Shown: positions 9,093 through 18,579, numbered from the stretch's first letter. The stretch is DNA of 20,371 nucleotides from Larix sibirica (GCA_004151065.3 NWUY0300051104.1:24315-44685); one strand, 5' to 3'. A program made the numbers and translations. The notes: generated from the letters alone by a model not told the origin.

Positions 9093-10421
9093 ATGTTGTC
9101 TACGGGCATGATGTTGGATGGTGGCGGTGATGCGCTAAGGATGGGGGAAGGTGAGAGAGAGCCTGCCACTAAACGCCGGCTTGGCCCAGGGGGTTTCCTT
9201 CCCAAGTCCTCGGCGAACCCAGCTATTCAGATCCGAGCAGAAAAGGTAAGGGAAAAAGTAGAGCTATGGAAGGAGAAGGCCCTAATTGGCAAGTTTGTGG
9301 GTATATGGCCCAAGGAAAAAGATTTGGTTAGGTGGATCAAAAGCACATGGAACCCGAAAGGGCAATATGATCTGTAGCTTGGGGCCAAGGGTTTCTTTAC
9401 TATTATATTTTTTAATGTGGAAGATCGAGACCGTGTGCTGGAGGGAGGGCCATATTTTTTCTTCTCAGCCGGTCTTTATCTCAGACCCTGGAAAGAATGC
9501 TTCAACCCTGAAACGGAGGATATGAAAGTTCCCCCTGTATCGATCAGGCTTTTCTCTCTCCCTTGTGAGTTTTGGGATCTGGAAATCCTGTAGGATACTG
9601 GTAACTCTCTCGGGGATTTTTTCAAAGTGGCGGAGCAAACGAAATTACAAAGGTATACCTCATGTGCCTGGATCTGTGTTTATATGGAGCTCCTAGAAGC
9701 TATCAGTCTAAACTTGGAGGATGAAGAATGGATCCAGCCGCTGGATTATAAGTAGCTTCCATTTCGATGTTGCCTTTGCCATGAATATGCCCATTTTTGC
9801 AGGAATTTCCCTCAGTCGGTTCTCGCAAAACCCTCCTCCCGCTCAGATGCTGACAGTAATAAGGAAAAGGAAGGTTTCACCCAGGTTCGAAGCCGTAAAA
9901 AGAATAGATCTGGTGACCAATCACGAAAGGGAAAGGAAAAGATGGATAATGGCTCCACCAACAAAAATCCATTTCAGATTCTGGAGGAGGTTGGCGAGGA
10001 AGGAGATGGTGGAAAGGGTGATAAATAACCCCTTAAGATAGGGGAGGATGCTGTGATGGAAAACCCGATCATGGATCTGGTCGTGGAAGAACCTCCTGCA
10101 ATGATGGAAGAAGATGGCGAGGAAGACCTAGATCTGGACGCACTCGAGAAGGAATATGATAAGTGGGGGAAGGGTTATGTTACCAGAAGACAGGTGGAGC
10201 TCCTCTGGGAGGCGATCATCAAATCGAAGGCTACCCAGAAACTGGGAATCATGGTTGACCCTCAAACGAGCAATAAAAGGAAATCCCCTACAGACGATCT
10301 AAAGCGTGGCAGGAAATCCAACAAACAGAGAATAGCAAAAATTGGTGTAAAACGTATTAAGTCCGGCCGGTACCCGACGATTAGGGAGACCTTTTCTGAA
10401 GTTAATAAAGTTGCTCAATGA
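9093..10421 (+). pseudogene. LINE ORF1, DUF4283-like protein with zinc knuckle, broken by four stops
   Basis: The protein would be 442 residues in one continuous frame. It is the RNA-binding component of the retrotransposition particle, as known for L1 ORF1 proteins. From about residue 60 it follows the plant DUF4283 pattern: ALIGKFVGIWPKEKDLVRWI, LGAKGFFTIIFFNVEDRDRV, LEGGPYFF, then SIRLFSLPCEFWDLEIL. A zinc knuckle follows at 9768-9809, C-x2-C-x4-H, whose last ligand is Phe (TTC at 9807) in place of Cys. After it comes a Lys/Arg/Ser-rich linker, an acidic stretch near 10080-10140 (Glu/Asp-rich), and a basic C-terminal tail with KRKSP and KRGRKSNKQR. In-frame stops are TAG at 9375, 9591 and 9753 and TAA at 10026. 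The start ATG at 9093 is the first after an in-frame TAA; 9108 is an alternative. The stop TGA overlaps the ORF2 start. Confidence 0.85.
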
Positions 10422-11130
10422 AGATTGTTTATTGGAACATTAGGGGGTGCGATCACCCTCAGAAACTAAAAAAGTTAATGAGGAAGGTGAAGAAGGAAAG
10501 AACTGATATTCTTTTTATTCAGGAGACTAAGTGCTCATCCAGTACAATGGAGAAAGTAGGGAAAAAAATATGGAAAGGTTGTGAGGTTATGGCAGTTGAT
10601 GCTAATGGCATGGCTAGGGGACTGTAGTTTCATTGGCATCCTCACTCTATCTCGCTTTCCAATTGGTGGGCCAACAGATTCTCGCTGATGTCTGAATTTG
10701 TAGTGGTGGATTCACAAATCTTAGGCACTCTGGTGAATGTGTATGGACTGAGTGCCGCTTTGCATAAGGAGGCCTTCCTCCACTTTTTCTCCTGGTTATC
10801 TGCTCAGGCTAAGGGGGGATCGTGGATTATTGGTGGGGATTTCAACCTTATCACCTCCCTTAATGAGAAAAAAGGGGGTAGGAGGTATCTGGACAGATTC
10901 CAAGAAATCTTTAGTGAAGTTCTTAGCTGTGGTCCTTTCATTGATGTGGAAACTGGGAACGGTTGGTACACATGGAATAACATAAGAAGGGGTAGTCATC
11001 TGGTGGCGTCCAAACTTGATAGATTCCTAACTACCAAAGAAATTGCACGTGGGCAGGGAGAAGTCAATGCCAGTGTCCTTCCCTTAGTAGGATCCGATCA
11101 TTGGCATGTTTGTCTAAATTGGGATATATC
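10418..11130 (+). other. APE-type endonuclease domain of ORF2
   Basis: Visible motifs in order are WNIRG (Asn of the active site), FIQETK (metal-binding Glu), VYGLS (Tyr), GGDFN at 10832-10846 (Asp and Asn) and GSDHW at 11090-11104 (Asp-His pair). Every key residue I would expect is kept. One stop (TAG 10625) falls between the second and third motifs. Confidence 0.9.
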
Positions 11131-11779
11131 TAACTCCGCTCTCTCTAAGCCTTTTCGTTTCGAGCAATTCAAGCTGGAGCATAAGGATTTCAATGATCTG
11201 GTGAGACAATGGTGGCAGGAGTTGGTCCCCCCAGAGGGATCTTGCATGTACCAATTCCAACAAAAGTTAAAGGCCCTAAAAGCCAGGATTCGGGCTTCGA
11301 ATAGGGAGGATTTTGGTAATATATTTCAGGATAAAAGAAAGTTGAGCGAGGACTTGGAATCCATTCATCGGAAAGGGATGGAGGAAGGATGGGATGTAAA
11401 CTTACATGAACAGGAACAAGACCTCTTGGAGCGTTTGGAAGCCCGGGAAAGGCAAGAAGAGATTTATTGGAATCAAAAATCTTGCAATCAGTGGCTGCAA
11501 GAAGGCGAGAGGAACACAAAATTCTTCCATAATACATTCATTCAAAATCGCCACGGATCTAAAATCCTCAAGATTCACAAAACCAATGGGGGATAGGCTG
11601 AAACCAGAGACGAAATTGAAGAAGAGTTAGTTACCCACTTTGAGGCTGTGTTAATAGAGGACCAGAGGGATCGTAGCCATGACATTGCCAGAATCTCTAG
11701 CCTCATCCCCCGTCTGATTTCCAGGGAGCATAATGAGATGTTGATCAAACCTATCTCTTTACAGGAGGTGGAGGAAGCA

Positions 11780-12640
11780 ATGAATCAGATGGCTCTTGGG
11801 AAAGCCACTGGCCCTGATGGGTTCACCACTAATTTTTTCCATCATTTCTGGGATCTCTTCAAGGTTTAGGTTCATCAGATTGTGGAGGAGTTCCGCAACT
11901 GTCGAGGAGTGTTAAAATATTTTAATGCCACATTCTTATCTCTCATCCCAAAATAAGATGGTGGTGATACCCTAGGAAAGATTCGACCAATTTCTCTTTG
12001 CAACATAATCTATAAAATTATCTCCAAGGTTATAGCCAACTGGTTGAAGCCTCTCCTTCCCATTCTTATCATCCCGGAACAATCTGGCTTTGTGGAGGGT
12101 AGACAAATTGTTGATGGAATTATCCTCATTCAGGAGATTATGCACTCCCTGAAGGTTACAAAGAAACCGAGCATGCTAGTTAAGTTAGACATAGCCAAAG
12201 CATATGATAAAATCAGTTGGGAAAATATGAGGGGTATTTTGATGGCTTATGGTTTTGACAGGGAGTGGGTTATGTGGATTATGAACTTGGTATCGACCCC
12301 TTTTTATTCTATTCTCCTTAATGGGTCCCCATCCAAACTTATTCAAGCTTCTTGTGGCATTCGTCAAAGTGACCCTCTGTCTCCTTTCCTCTTTATTCTT
12401 ATGGCAGAAGGCCTCAGTAAGCTGCTGCAATCCCAAGTAGTAGAAGGGAGGATTAGGGGGCTTCAACCTCATGGGGGCATGGATAAGTAGGCCCACCAGC
12501 AATTCGTGGATGATACTATGCTCAAGGGGCATCCTTTAGTCCAAGAAGCCCAGACTTTCAAAAACTGTCTTAATCTCTTTGGGAAAGCAACTGGGCTGGA
12601 AGTTAACCCTGCTAAATCTCAGGTTTTCTTTTTCAACACT
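11780..12640 (+). other. Reverse transcriptase domain of ORF2
   Basis: The motifs are GKATGPDGF (near 11800), FLSLIPK, RPISLCNIIYKIISKVIANWLK, SGFVEGRQIVDGIIL, LVKLDIAKAYDKISW (first catalytic Asp), GIRQSDPLSPFLFIL and FVDD at 12503-12514 (catalytic Asp pair). The Ser in RQSDPLSP stands where L1 elements usually have Gly (RQGDPLSP). TAG 11867, TAA 11954 and TAG 12488 interrupt the domain. Confidence 0.92.
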
Positions 12641-13599
12641 CATGTTCCTACTCAACGCAACATTATAAGAATTCTTGGTTTCTACCAGGGCTATTTCCCT
12701 GGTAAATACCTTGGGGTCCCACTGGCTGAGGGACGATTCGCAGAGTGTCATGGCAGGATTTACTGGACAAAATTAGGACTAAATTGGCTGGGTGGACTCT
12801 TCATCCCTTAAACCTTCCCAGTCATCTAATCTTAGTCATGTCAGTGCTCCAAGCTATGCCGGTCTATCTGTTATCGATGCTCTATGCCCCCAAATCCATC
12901 CTTAAAGAGATTTGAGGCCTTCAGAGAAACTTCTTTGGGGAAGCAGGGAAACCAAGGAAAAATTTGCGGTGGTTGGTTGGGACAACATCTGTAAACCCAA
13001 GGCTCAAGGGGGTTTGGGTCTCAGGGATCCTGAGGCCCTGAGTGGAATTTATGGAGCAAACATATGATGGAGGTGGTGCACTCATAGTTCTAAACCATGG
13101 GCTCGCTTGTGGCATATTAAATATGCTAGGGATAGAGAGCAAGGGCATTTTATCAGATTCAATGAAGTAAAAAATGGGTCTCATATCTAGTTAAAGGATT
13201 TCTTCGGACACAATCTTGTTCAAAACCACTACTTCTGGGAGGTCCATGACGGGGCAAGGGAAAATTTCTGGGATGACTCATGGAACCATATCCCCAAAAT
13301 CGGGGACGATCGTAGGTGGCAAACCATAAGGGATAGAGGAGTGGCTGAGGGTAAAACCAAAGTCTATCACTATTGGGTACTTCCTGATCAGGCCGGTTAT
13401 AGGAAGCGGTTAAACTCGAATGGTTGGGAGAACATTACTTCAGTGGATAATCTTCGTAGTTTTGAGGCCATGTTGCAGGAATGATTTATCAGGACCAACA
13501 ATTCCCCTGATAGGCTTCGGTGGGATTCCTCTCAGAGAGGTACTTTCAGTATTAAGGAAGCCTATGCTTATCATTTTGAGGAAGAAGTAGAGGAGGACA

Positions 13600-13820
13600 A
13601 GACATGGGGAAAAATTTGGGGGGTGAACAATTGGCCTAAAATTGGGGTTTTTTGCTGGTTAGTGTTATGGAAAATATTCCTTACTAGTGAAAACCTGTGG
13701 AAGCATGGAATTCGGGGTCCTTCACGTTGTGCTCTATGCCTCAATTCAGAGGAAACCTTGGACCATATCTTGGATTCTCGCCCCTTTTCTTCCTCTCTGT
13801 GGGACAGAGGTGCCTCGATA
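13600..13820 (+). other. zf-RVT (zinc-binding) domain of ORF2
   Basis: It begins WGKIWGVNNWPKIGVFCWL, followed by ENLWKHGIRGPSRCALC and ETLDHILDSRPFSSSLW. Two Cys (13728, 13737) and one His (13764) are present. The fourth expected ligand, a Cys before Pro-Phe, is Arg (CGC at 13779), which is one base away from TGC. Confidence 0.85.
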
Positions 13821-14207
13821 TTCAGGCGTAGTAATCGGATAAGAGGGTAGCCTGACCAATCCTTAAAATATTGGGATCCCAAATCTTTCTCGAAACCCAT
13901 CATTGGTTCTCTGTGGATGATGTTTCTGGGTATGGTCATGTGGGCCATTTGGAAAGAGAGGAATGGCCGAATCTTTCAGGACAAGCTTAACCGGGAAGAG
14001 GAGGTCTTGCTGAAGTTGGTCAGGAATATGAAGGAAACTATCAGAAGTGCCCAGTGGGATGACAAGGATAAAGACTTATCAGTTGGTGAGTAGCGTATTG
14101 CAGCAAGTTGGGGAATTGGCCAATCTGACTTGGAAGGGATTAGAAGAAAAGAGAAAGTGTGTCGCCCGGTTATTTTGTCACACTAGTCCCCCCCTCCCCT
14201 ATCTGGT

Positions 14208-14650
14208 TACAAAATTAATTTTGATGGGGCCTCTCACGAAAACCCTGGGTCTGTTGGTTTTGGGGGGGTTTGTCGGTATTCATTGGGTGTTATTTTGAAG
14301 ATTTTCTTTGGATACATCAGCCATGATTCCAATAACTCTGCTGAGTTGGAAGGACTCATCTAGGGTATCAAGCTGGTGATTCAGGAAGCATGGCTTCCTG
14401 CAATTTTGGAAGGTGATTAACTGATCATTGTCCAGATGGCCAAGAAACTTCTCTGTGGCCAATCTCTAGAAAAAGTGTCATCTAGCTAGCGTCTTCTAGA
14501 TCGCCTGGAATATCTTCGGGGACTTCTTGCCAATCTTACAGTTGTTTCCTTTGGCCACGTCAAAAGAGATGCCAACACGGTGGCTGATCTCCTTGAGAAT
14601 ATCGGCGTGGAGGATGGTAGGCCCATTGTGAGTGGCACGCTAGCATATTT
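14208..14650 (+). other. RNase H domain of ORF2
   Basis: The domain starts YKINFDGASHENPGSVGFGG with the first catalytic Asp at 14223. Then come AELEG (Glu at 14349 or 14343), LEGD (Asp at 14415) and HVKRDANTVADLL (last Asp at 14586, preceded by the family's basic HV.R.AN.VAD pattern). This matches the RNase H attached to plant L1 elements. Stops at 14361, 14418 and 14487 break it. Confidence 0.88.
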
Positions 14651-14795
14651 CGGGCATGAACCTTGGATCGGGAATTCCTGCCACCTTGCTGAGGCTGACA
14701 AGGTCAGTGGTAGACAGGTGGCTTTGGCGGCCCCCGGGAACCGAGAAGGTGAAAGAAGGTGGCATGAAGCAGTTATGAGGGGGATCAGTGTCTAA

Positions 14796-15185
14796 GGTCA
14801 ATCATGAGAAACGTGACACATGTGCTCCTCGTGAGTTATGACGCAGGCATAAGAAGGTACAACTTGAAGCAGAGGAAATCTGTTGGATTGGATTTGTACA
14901 TCCCTCTTTGTACTGTCTGCATCGGTTTCGTCATTTTTTCTGTGTGGGATGATCAGTCCGGTCTTCAATGCACCGTATTCTGTGACGATGGTTCATAATG
15001 TTGTAGTCACTCCCATTATTATGATGCTTAGGATTTTAAATTTGGATAAACCCTCCTTCTTTTCCATCTATTCTCATCCCCATTTGGTTGATTGTAGAAT
15101 TGGTGAAAGAGCCAATAGTAGTTACGAGTGTAATTGCAGGTGGCTTTCCTGGGCTCGACCACCTGAGTATTTGAGGTGTGGTGTA
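14796..15185 (+). other. Spacer between LINE ORF2 and ORF3
   Basis: About 390 bases separate the ORF2 stop from the ORF3 ATG. The ORF3 frame is open back to about 14883, but that part translates into a Cys/Phe/Ser-rich sequence that looks less like protein than the part after 15186. I therefore place the start at 15186 and keep 14883 as an alternative. A second frame is open at 14804-14998. Confidence 0.4.
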
Positions 15186-15839
15186 ATGTCTCCCAAGCGA
15201 GTTGTTTATCCCAGGAATATGAAGAATGTTGAGGGGCGCGGAGAGTAGACCGTAGGTGTAACATCTGGGGTTCGGGCTGGCAGGGTGACTCATGCTTCTG
15301 CAAAGTCTATGGCACAGGAATTTGCTGCGTTATTCCCTGGCCATATCCCTTCTGTTATCCGGGATGATATCGAGGTGGTGGAAAAGGAATTGTGGGAGAC
15401 TGTTCAAGCTCTACCTATGGACAAAATCCGTAAGGAGGTGGAAGACTAAGTGTTTGATCTGGGTTCTACAGCGGGTAAAGCGTTGGCCTGTGAACGTATT
15501 ATAATGACATATTGGGTAACCAAGTATTTGTTGGAGCATGTGTTAATGGATTATGTCAACAAGAGTAAGGGTGATGAGGATCCTGTCAGATCCGGGAAGG
15601 CTCACAACATGGATAGCATGGTCATGCATATGAAAATTGACTCCATTGCCAATAAATTGGGCATTACCTTCGTGGTTAAGGGGGCGACCGACAAGGAGCA
15701 TGTGGATAGCGGTCGATGGGGCATCAAGAGTTCCTCTGAAGCGGTTGTTGGAGGTGCTCTGAAGAAGACCCATCTCCCAGGGATGATGCCGACCGAGGAA
15801 AGCAGGGGTAAGGCGACTATGCCTGTGATCGACATCTGA
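15186..15839 (+). pseudogene. Candidate LINE ORF3, unrecognised protein, two stops
   Basis: From ATG 15186 one frame runs 217 codons to TGA 15837, broken only by TAG 15246 and TAA 15447. The translation is protein-like: a basic start (MSPKRVVYPRNMK), then SMAQEFAALFPGHIPSVIRD, an acidic helical part (DDIEVVEKELWETV), KALACERIIMTYWVTKYLLE, GITFVVKGATDKEHV and a Gly/Lys-rich end. I see no signal peptide, membrane segment, zinc motif or known domain. It lies inside the element, between ORF2 and the A-tail, where most plant L1 elements have only a 3' UTR. It might be an accessory protein of this LINE lineage, or captured host sequence. Its frame is the same as that of the 3' part of ORF2 but the ORF2 stop separates them. 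Confidence 0.5.
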
Positions 15840-16156
15840 GCCATTCGGCTGGCTGTATTTTGTGCCTTTGTGGGCAGCTCCCGATGGTTCTGTTTGTTTT
15901 CATCTTAGTAGTAGAGAATGTTTTAGTTGTTCCGAGTTTTTTGTCTTTCTGTTGTTCAAAACGCTCTGTGGAAAAAGGATGCCTGTTTGGATGATCTCAG
16001 CCGGGCCTGTCTTTGAATATTATTTTGCTGTAAGGTTTAAGTATGGTTTCCTATTTGGCTGTTATCAGCCGGGAAGGCATGGGGGTTTCTGAAGACTCTA
16101 TGTGTCCAGCTATGTATCTTATCAAGCAGTAATATAATCGTTTTTTATTTAAAAAA
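15840..16156 (+). other. LINE 3' UTR and A-tail
   Basis: About 310 bases follow the ORF3 stop, T/G-rich, with CAGCCGGG near 16000 and again near 16070. The element ends in TTTTTTATTT followed by nine A (16151-16159), the last of which overlap the right target-site duplication. I see no canonical AATAAA just before the tail. Confidence 0.7.
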
Positions 16157-16173
16157 AAATCACGGATCTTTTC
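16157..16173. repeat. Right target-site duplication of the LINE
   Basis: AAATCACGGATCTTTTC repeats the left copy at 8935-8951 with one G/A difference. It directly follows the A-tail. Confidence 0.85.
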
Positions 16174-16829
16174 CATATATATATATTTAAATTTAAATTT
16201 ATAAGTGATGAACTTTCAAATATTTTGGATTTGTAAAATGACAAAATATCTTCCCTGTGGAATACGTGACGTTTTAAATCCATGATCAAACGATTTTATT
16301 TTTGTATATGATAGAATCATAGTTTATGTTTTTAGGTTTCAATTTTGCTTGGATTTTTCATGAAAGAAGTTGCACAGGGAAAGATTATTGAGTTCGGAGG
16401 ATGAAGTAAAAGAGAGAAGTCAAGGAAGATACGACTGTAAAAATTATCAAATGTGATGTGGTCCGTATGAAGAATATTTGAAGCAAGAAATATCGAAGGA
16501 GATGGAACACAATTAATAGGCGTGTGCATCATCTCATCGCGAATTCGATAAGGAAGAAAATCCCTGAAGTTGGAGGGTCTTTCGTCGAATATTGTTATGC
16601 ATAATAAAGGATATCGGATCTTGGTGAAAATAAGCTTACAAATGGTATCGAAAGTTCCAGAATTTACCACCAGTCTATCCAAGATAAATGAAATACAACG
16701 CATCCACTGAATCACCGGATCGTAATAAAATTGCCAGAATTCCATGCATAAGAGTTCGACAGTTGAGAAGAAGCAGCCGCGAATCCATGGAAAAAATACT
16801 TGGTTTCGGATATGATTATCTATGATGAG
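16174..16829. other. Unrecognised interval after the LINE
   Basis: It begins with an (AT)n and AAATTT tract (16174-16201). From about 16340 the composition becomes more balanced and purine-rich on the plus strand. A 170-codon minus-strand frame (16332-16844) is open but rich in Phe and Ile with no motif, as expected opposite purine-rich DNA. I cannot assign a function. Confidence 0.35.
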
Positions 16830-16950
16830 GTAATATTTCTTCATTTTCCTTTTTTTACCATTTAGAATAAGTCTTTTACTCAGTTATCATTTTCTTTCTT
16901 CATAATTAATATTCACGATTATTCTTTGTGATATTATTTTTTATGTGTAG
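16830..16950 (+). other. Intron-like interval
   Basis: GATGAG|GTAATATT at 16830 and TTATGTGTAG|GT at 16950 fit plant splice donor and acceptor patterns. The 121 bases between are strongly T-rich while both sides are not. No reading frame continues across the join, so if spliced, the transcript would be non-coding or long decayed. Confidence 0.3.
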
Positions 16951-17365
16951 GTATCATGGAGCTCGCTGAGATTAAGATACGGTCAAGCTATTGATTATGA
17001 AAATGCATTAATGCTCAGAATTCATATCACAGCTTTGATCTACTAATTACGTTAGCAGAAAGAAGATCACCAAATTTCCGTTATCATTCCAGGAGGTGAA
17101 TTTCACGGTCAATTTGTGAGAAAACCATTAAGAATCTGGCAAAACGGTCGAAAACCCACTTCCCAAATGGACTCCTTTACCCCTAAGCGTGAACATTTTT
17201 GGAAATCTCTCAAAAGATGTGGAGAAATTCATGCTCAAACAGAAATGGATTTTCCAGAAATTGGTTGCATCCGGTTTGGTGTTCGTTGAACGAACCAGAG
17301 GTTTTGGGGGATTGGATTCTATCCTTCCCACTGTCTTTGTTGTATAAATTCAACCTCAGAGGTCT
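16951..17365. other. Unrecognised interval before the polypurine tract
   Basis: The composition is mixed and less AT-rich than the flanks. Open frames do not exceed about 70 codons and show no retroelement motif. Its position just ahead of a polypurine tract suggests the 3' internal region of a retroelement, perhaps a non-coding one. Confidence 0.3.
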
Positions 17366-17382
17366 GAGGAAGGGGGGGAGAA
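17366..17382 (+). promoter_or_regulatory. Polypurine-tract-like sequence
   Basis: GAGGAAGGGGGGGAGAA is 17 purines in a row directly followed by TG (17383). LTR retrotransposons use such a tract to prime plus-strand DNA just upstream of the 3' LTR. The family of the element upstream cannot be told. Confidence 0.5.
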
Positions 17383-18402
17383 TGCTCTGTAAAATATTAG
17401 GGAATTAATTCCCATAAATACTGTAGGATCTTCTCCAGGAGGGAGGATGGATGGAGCTGACGGAATTTTCATTTCTGAAAACGCTGTGTGTTTCTCTACT
17501 AAGTGGTTTGAGTATGTTGAAGAATACTGTTTATATTGGGAGTCAAAACATCCATTGTGCTGAGCAGTTCTTTTGATTTTTTATCTCTGTGATACTGTCA
17601 AGTACTCTTTCAAAAACTGGTATCATTTTGAACTAAGTTTTTTTAGAATACTTATATACTCCTTATGGTTTTTCTTTTATTATTATCACTTGTAGTTATA
17701 TTTTGTTATAATTCTGTGAATCATTTATGAATTGCTCAAAGCACGAATTCATTTTGATATTTTATTTATAATATTGTGTGAGTCATATTTAGTTAATTTT
17801 GTTAATTAAAATTTGGTCAAATAATATTCTATTATATTGGTTCGATTACTGAAACATCTGTGTTTCTAACAGATATTCAATCAAGTAATCAGTCATTTTA
17901 AATTTCAAATGTTAAAATGTTAGGAGTTAACATGTTCTATGATAATTTTATATTTTAGAATGATAAATCATTTATGTTTATTATTCTTTAAATATGACTG
18001 TAATTTATGAACTGAAATTTATTTACAATATTGACTTTGATGATTTTATCATGGTTATATCATTTAATTTTTTGTTATCTGTATTTTCATAGAACATGAG
18101 CATAATTACCAGGTTGCTCTTGGCAAATATAGGACTAGTTAGATTATATTAGATTTCATTTTATAGCTTAGTTTTCTTATTTGTAAACTAGCAGCCGTAA
18201 ATTATTAGGATTTAATTAGGTTATTTAAAATACAAAGAAATCCCTAAAAACATCTAGAGACTCTTTCAAGAGCATCAATTCAAAGGTAGCAGGACCTTAA
18301 CCTGCAAGAATTAGCTAACCTAAAACACACCGGGGGCTATTTTAAGCGCCTTGTGTGGGATTTTTCTCCTTAGTTGGCTTTGGTTAGAAAATCAGGTCAA
18401 CA
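17383..18402 (+). repeat. Candidate LTR (left edge uncertain)
   Basis: The right edge is the better one: GGTCAACA ends at 18402, two bases ahead of a primer-binding-site-like sequence, as LTRs ending in CA do. The left edge could be TG at 17383, next to the polypurine tract, giving about 1,020 bp. It could also be TGTTGA at 17515, which mirrors the terminal TCAACA and gives 888 bp. Inside lie a perfect 14-bp palindrome GGGAATTAATTCCC (17400-17413) followed by ATAAATAC, which may be a TATA-like box, and a GCAGG...CCTGC hairpin at 18289-18305. No second copy is in the window to prove the LTR. Confidence 0.4.
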
Positions 18403-18404
18403 AA

Positions 18405-18423
18405 TGGTGCTAGAAGGAGGGCC
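18405..18423 (+). promoter_or_regulatory. Primer-binding-site-like sequence
   Basis: TGGTGCTAGAAGGAGGGCC starts with TGG, the complement of a tRNA CCA end, two bases after an LTR-like CA end and about 160 bases before a gag ATG. I could not assign the priming tRNA. Confidence 0.5.
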
Positions 18424-18579
18424 ATGAGTTGAATAAGTGGTTTTATTTTAATTTTTTATTATTTCAATAACCATTATCCTCCGACTTATATTTCAATGTT
18501 TTTAATATTTTATTCTTTTAGTTGTCATATATATGCACTATAGAGCTGGTTAGATAGAAAACTAATTCCATAGGAGTCA

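Larger units (their letters stand above)
10418..14795 (+). pseudogene. LINE ORF2 polyprotein, endonuclease-RT-RNase H, broken
   Basis: The protein would be about 1,460 residues once two one-base deletions are allowed for, one at about 12740-12752 and one at about 12934. It performs target-primed reverse transcription: it nicks the target and copies the element RNA there. Order of domains: APE-like endonuclease (10418-11130), reverse transcriptase (about 11780-12640), a thumb and connection region, zf-RVT (about 13600-13820), RNase H (about 14208-14650). The start ATG at 10418 gives MKIVYWNIRG, the usual start of plant L1 ORF2. In-frame stops: TAG at 10625, 11594, 11867, 12488, 13188, 13848, 14091, 14184, 14361 and 14487; TAA at 11954 and 14418; TGA at 12913, 13065 and 13482. 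The final TAA is at 14793. Domain motifs are well preserved despite this. Confidence 0.93.
8952..16156 (+). mobile_element. Full-length, inactivated L1-type LINE with three ORFs
   Basis: This is a non-LTR retrotransposon of about 7.2 kb bounded by a 17-bp target-site duplication. Its layout is: a 141-base 5' leader, ORF1 (RNA-binding, zinc knuckle), ORF2 (endonuclease, reverse transcriptase, zf-RVT, RNase H) joined to ORF1 by an ATGA overlap, a 390-base spacer, an unrecognised ORF3, and a 3' UTR ending in an A-tail. The APE-type endonuclease plus a C-terminal RNase H is the arrangement known from plant L1 elements. Its base composition is clearly richer in G and C than the flanks. In-frame stops (4 in ORF1, 15 in ORF2, 2 in ORF3) and two frameshifts make it inactive, yet all domains remain readable and the element seems not to be 5'-truncated. 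Confidence 0.92.

Noticed and set aside
14796-16156. Spacer and 3' UTR as a duplicated LINE 3' end
   Set aside because: A loose similarity (GGATGATC.AG.C.GG...TCTT) is visible near 14947 and 15988, but it is too weak and short to claim a duplication.
16646-16665. TGGTATCGAAAG as a Copia primer-binding site
   Set aside because: Only the first seven bases match the usual TGGTATCAGAGC, and I found no LTR-like sequence ending just upstream nor a copy of the candidate LTR downstream.
16332-16844. 170-codon open frame on the minus strand
   Set aside because: It has a Phe/Ile-rich composition opposite purine-rich DNA, shows no motif, and no neighbouring features support a gene.
17383-17871. A shorter LTR ending in TTTCTAACA
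   Set aside because: The end looks Copia-like, but the start TGCTCT does not mirror it and there is no second copy. The alternative end at 18402 has a primer-site-like sequence beside it.
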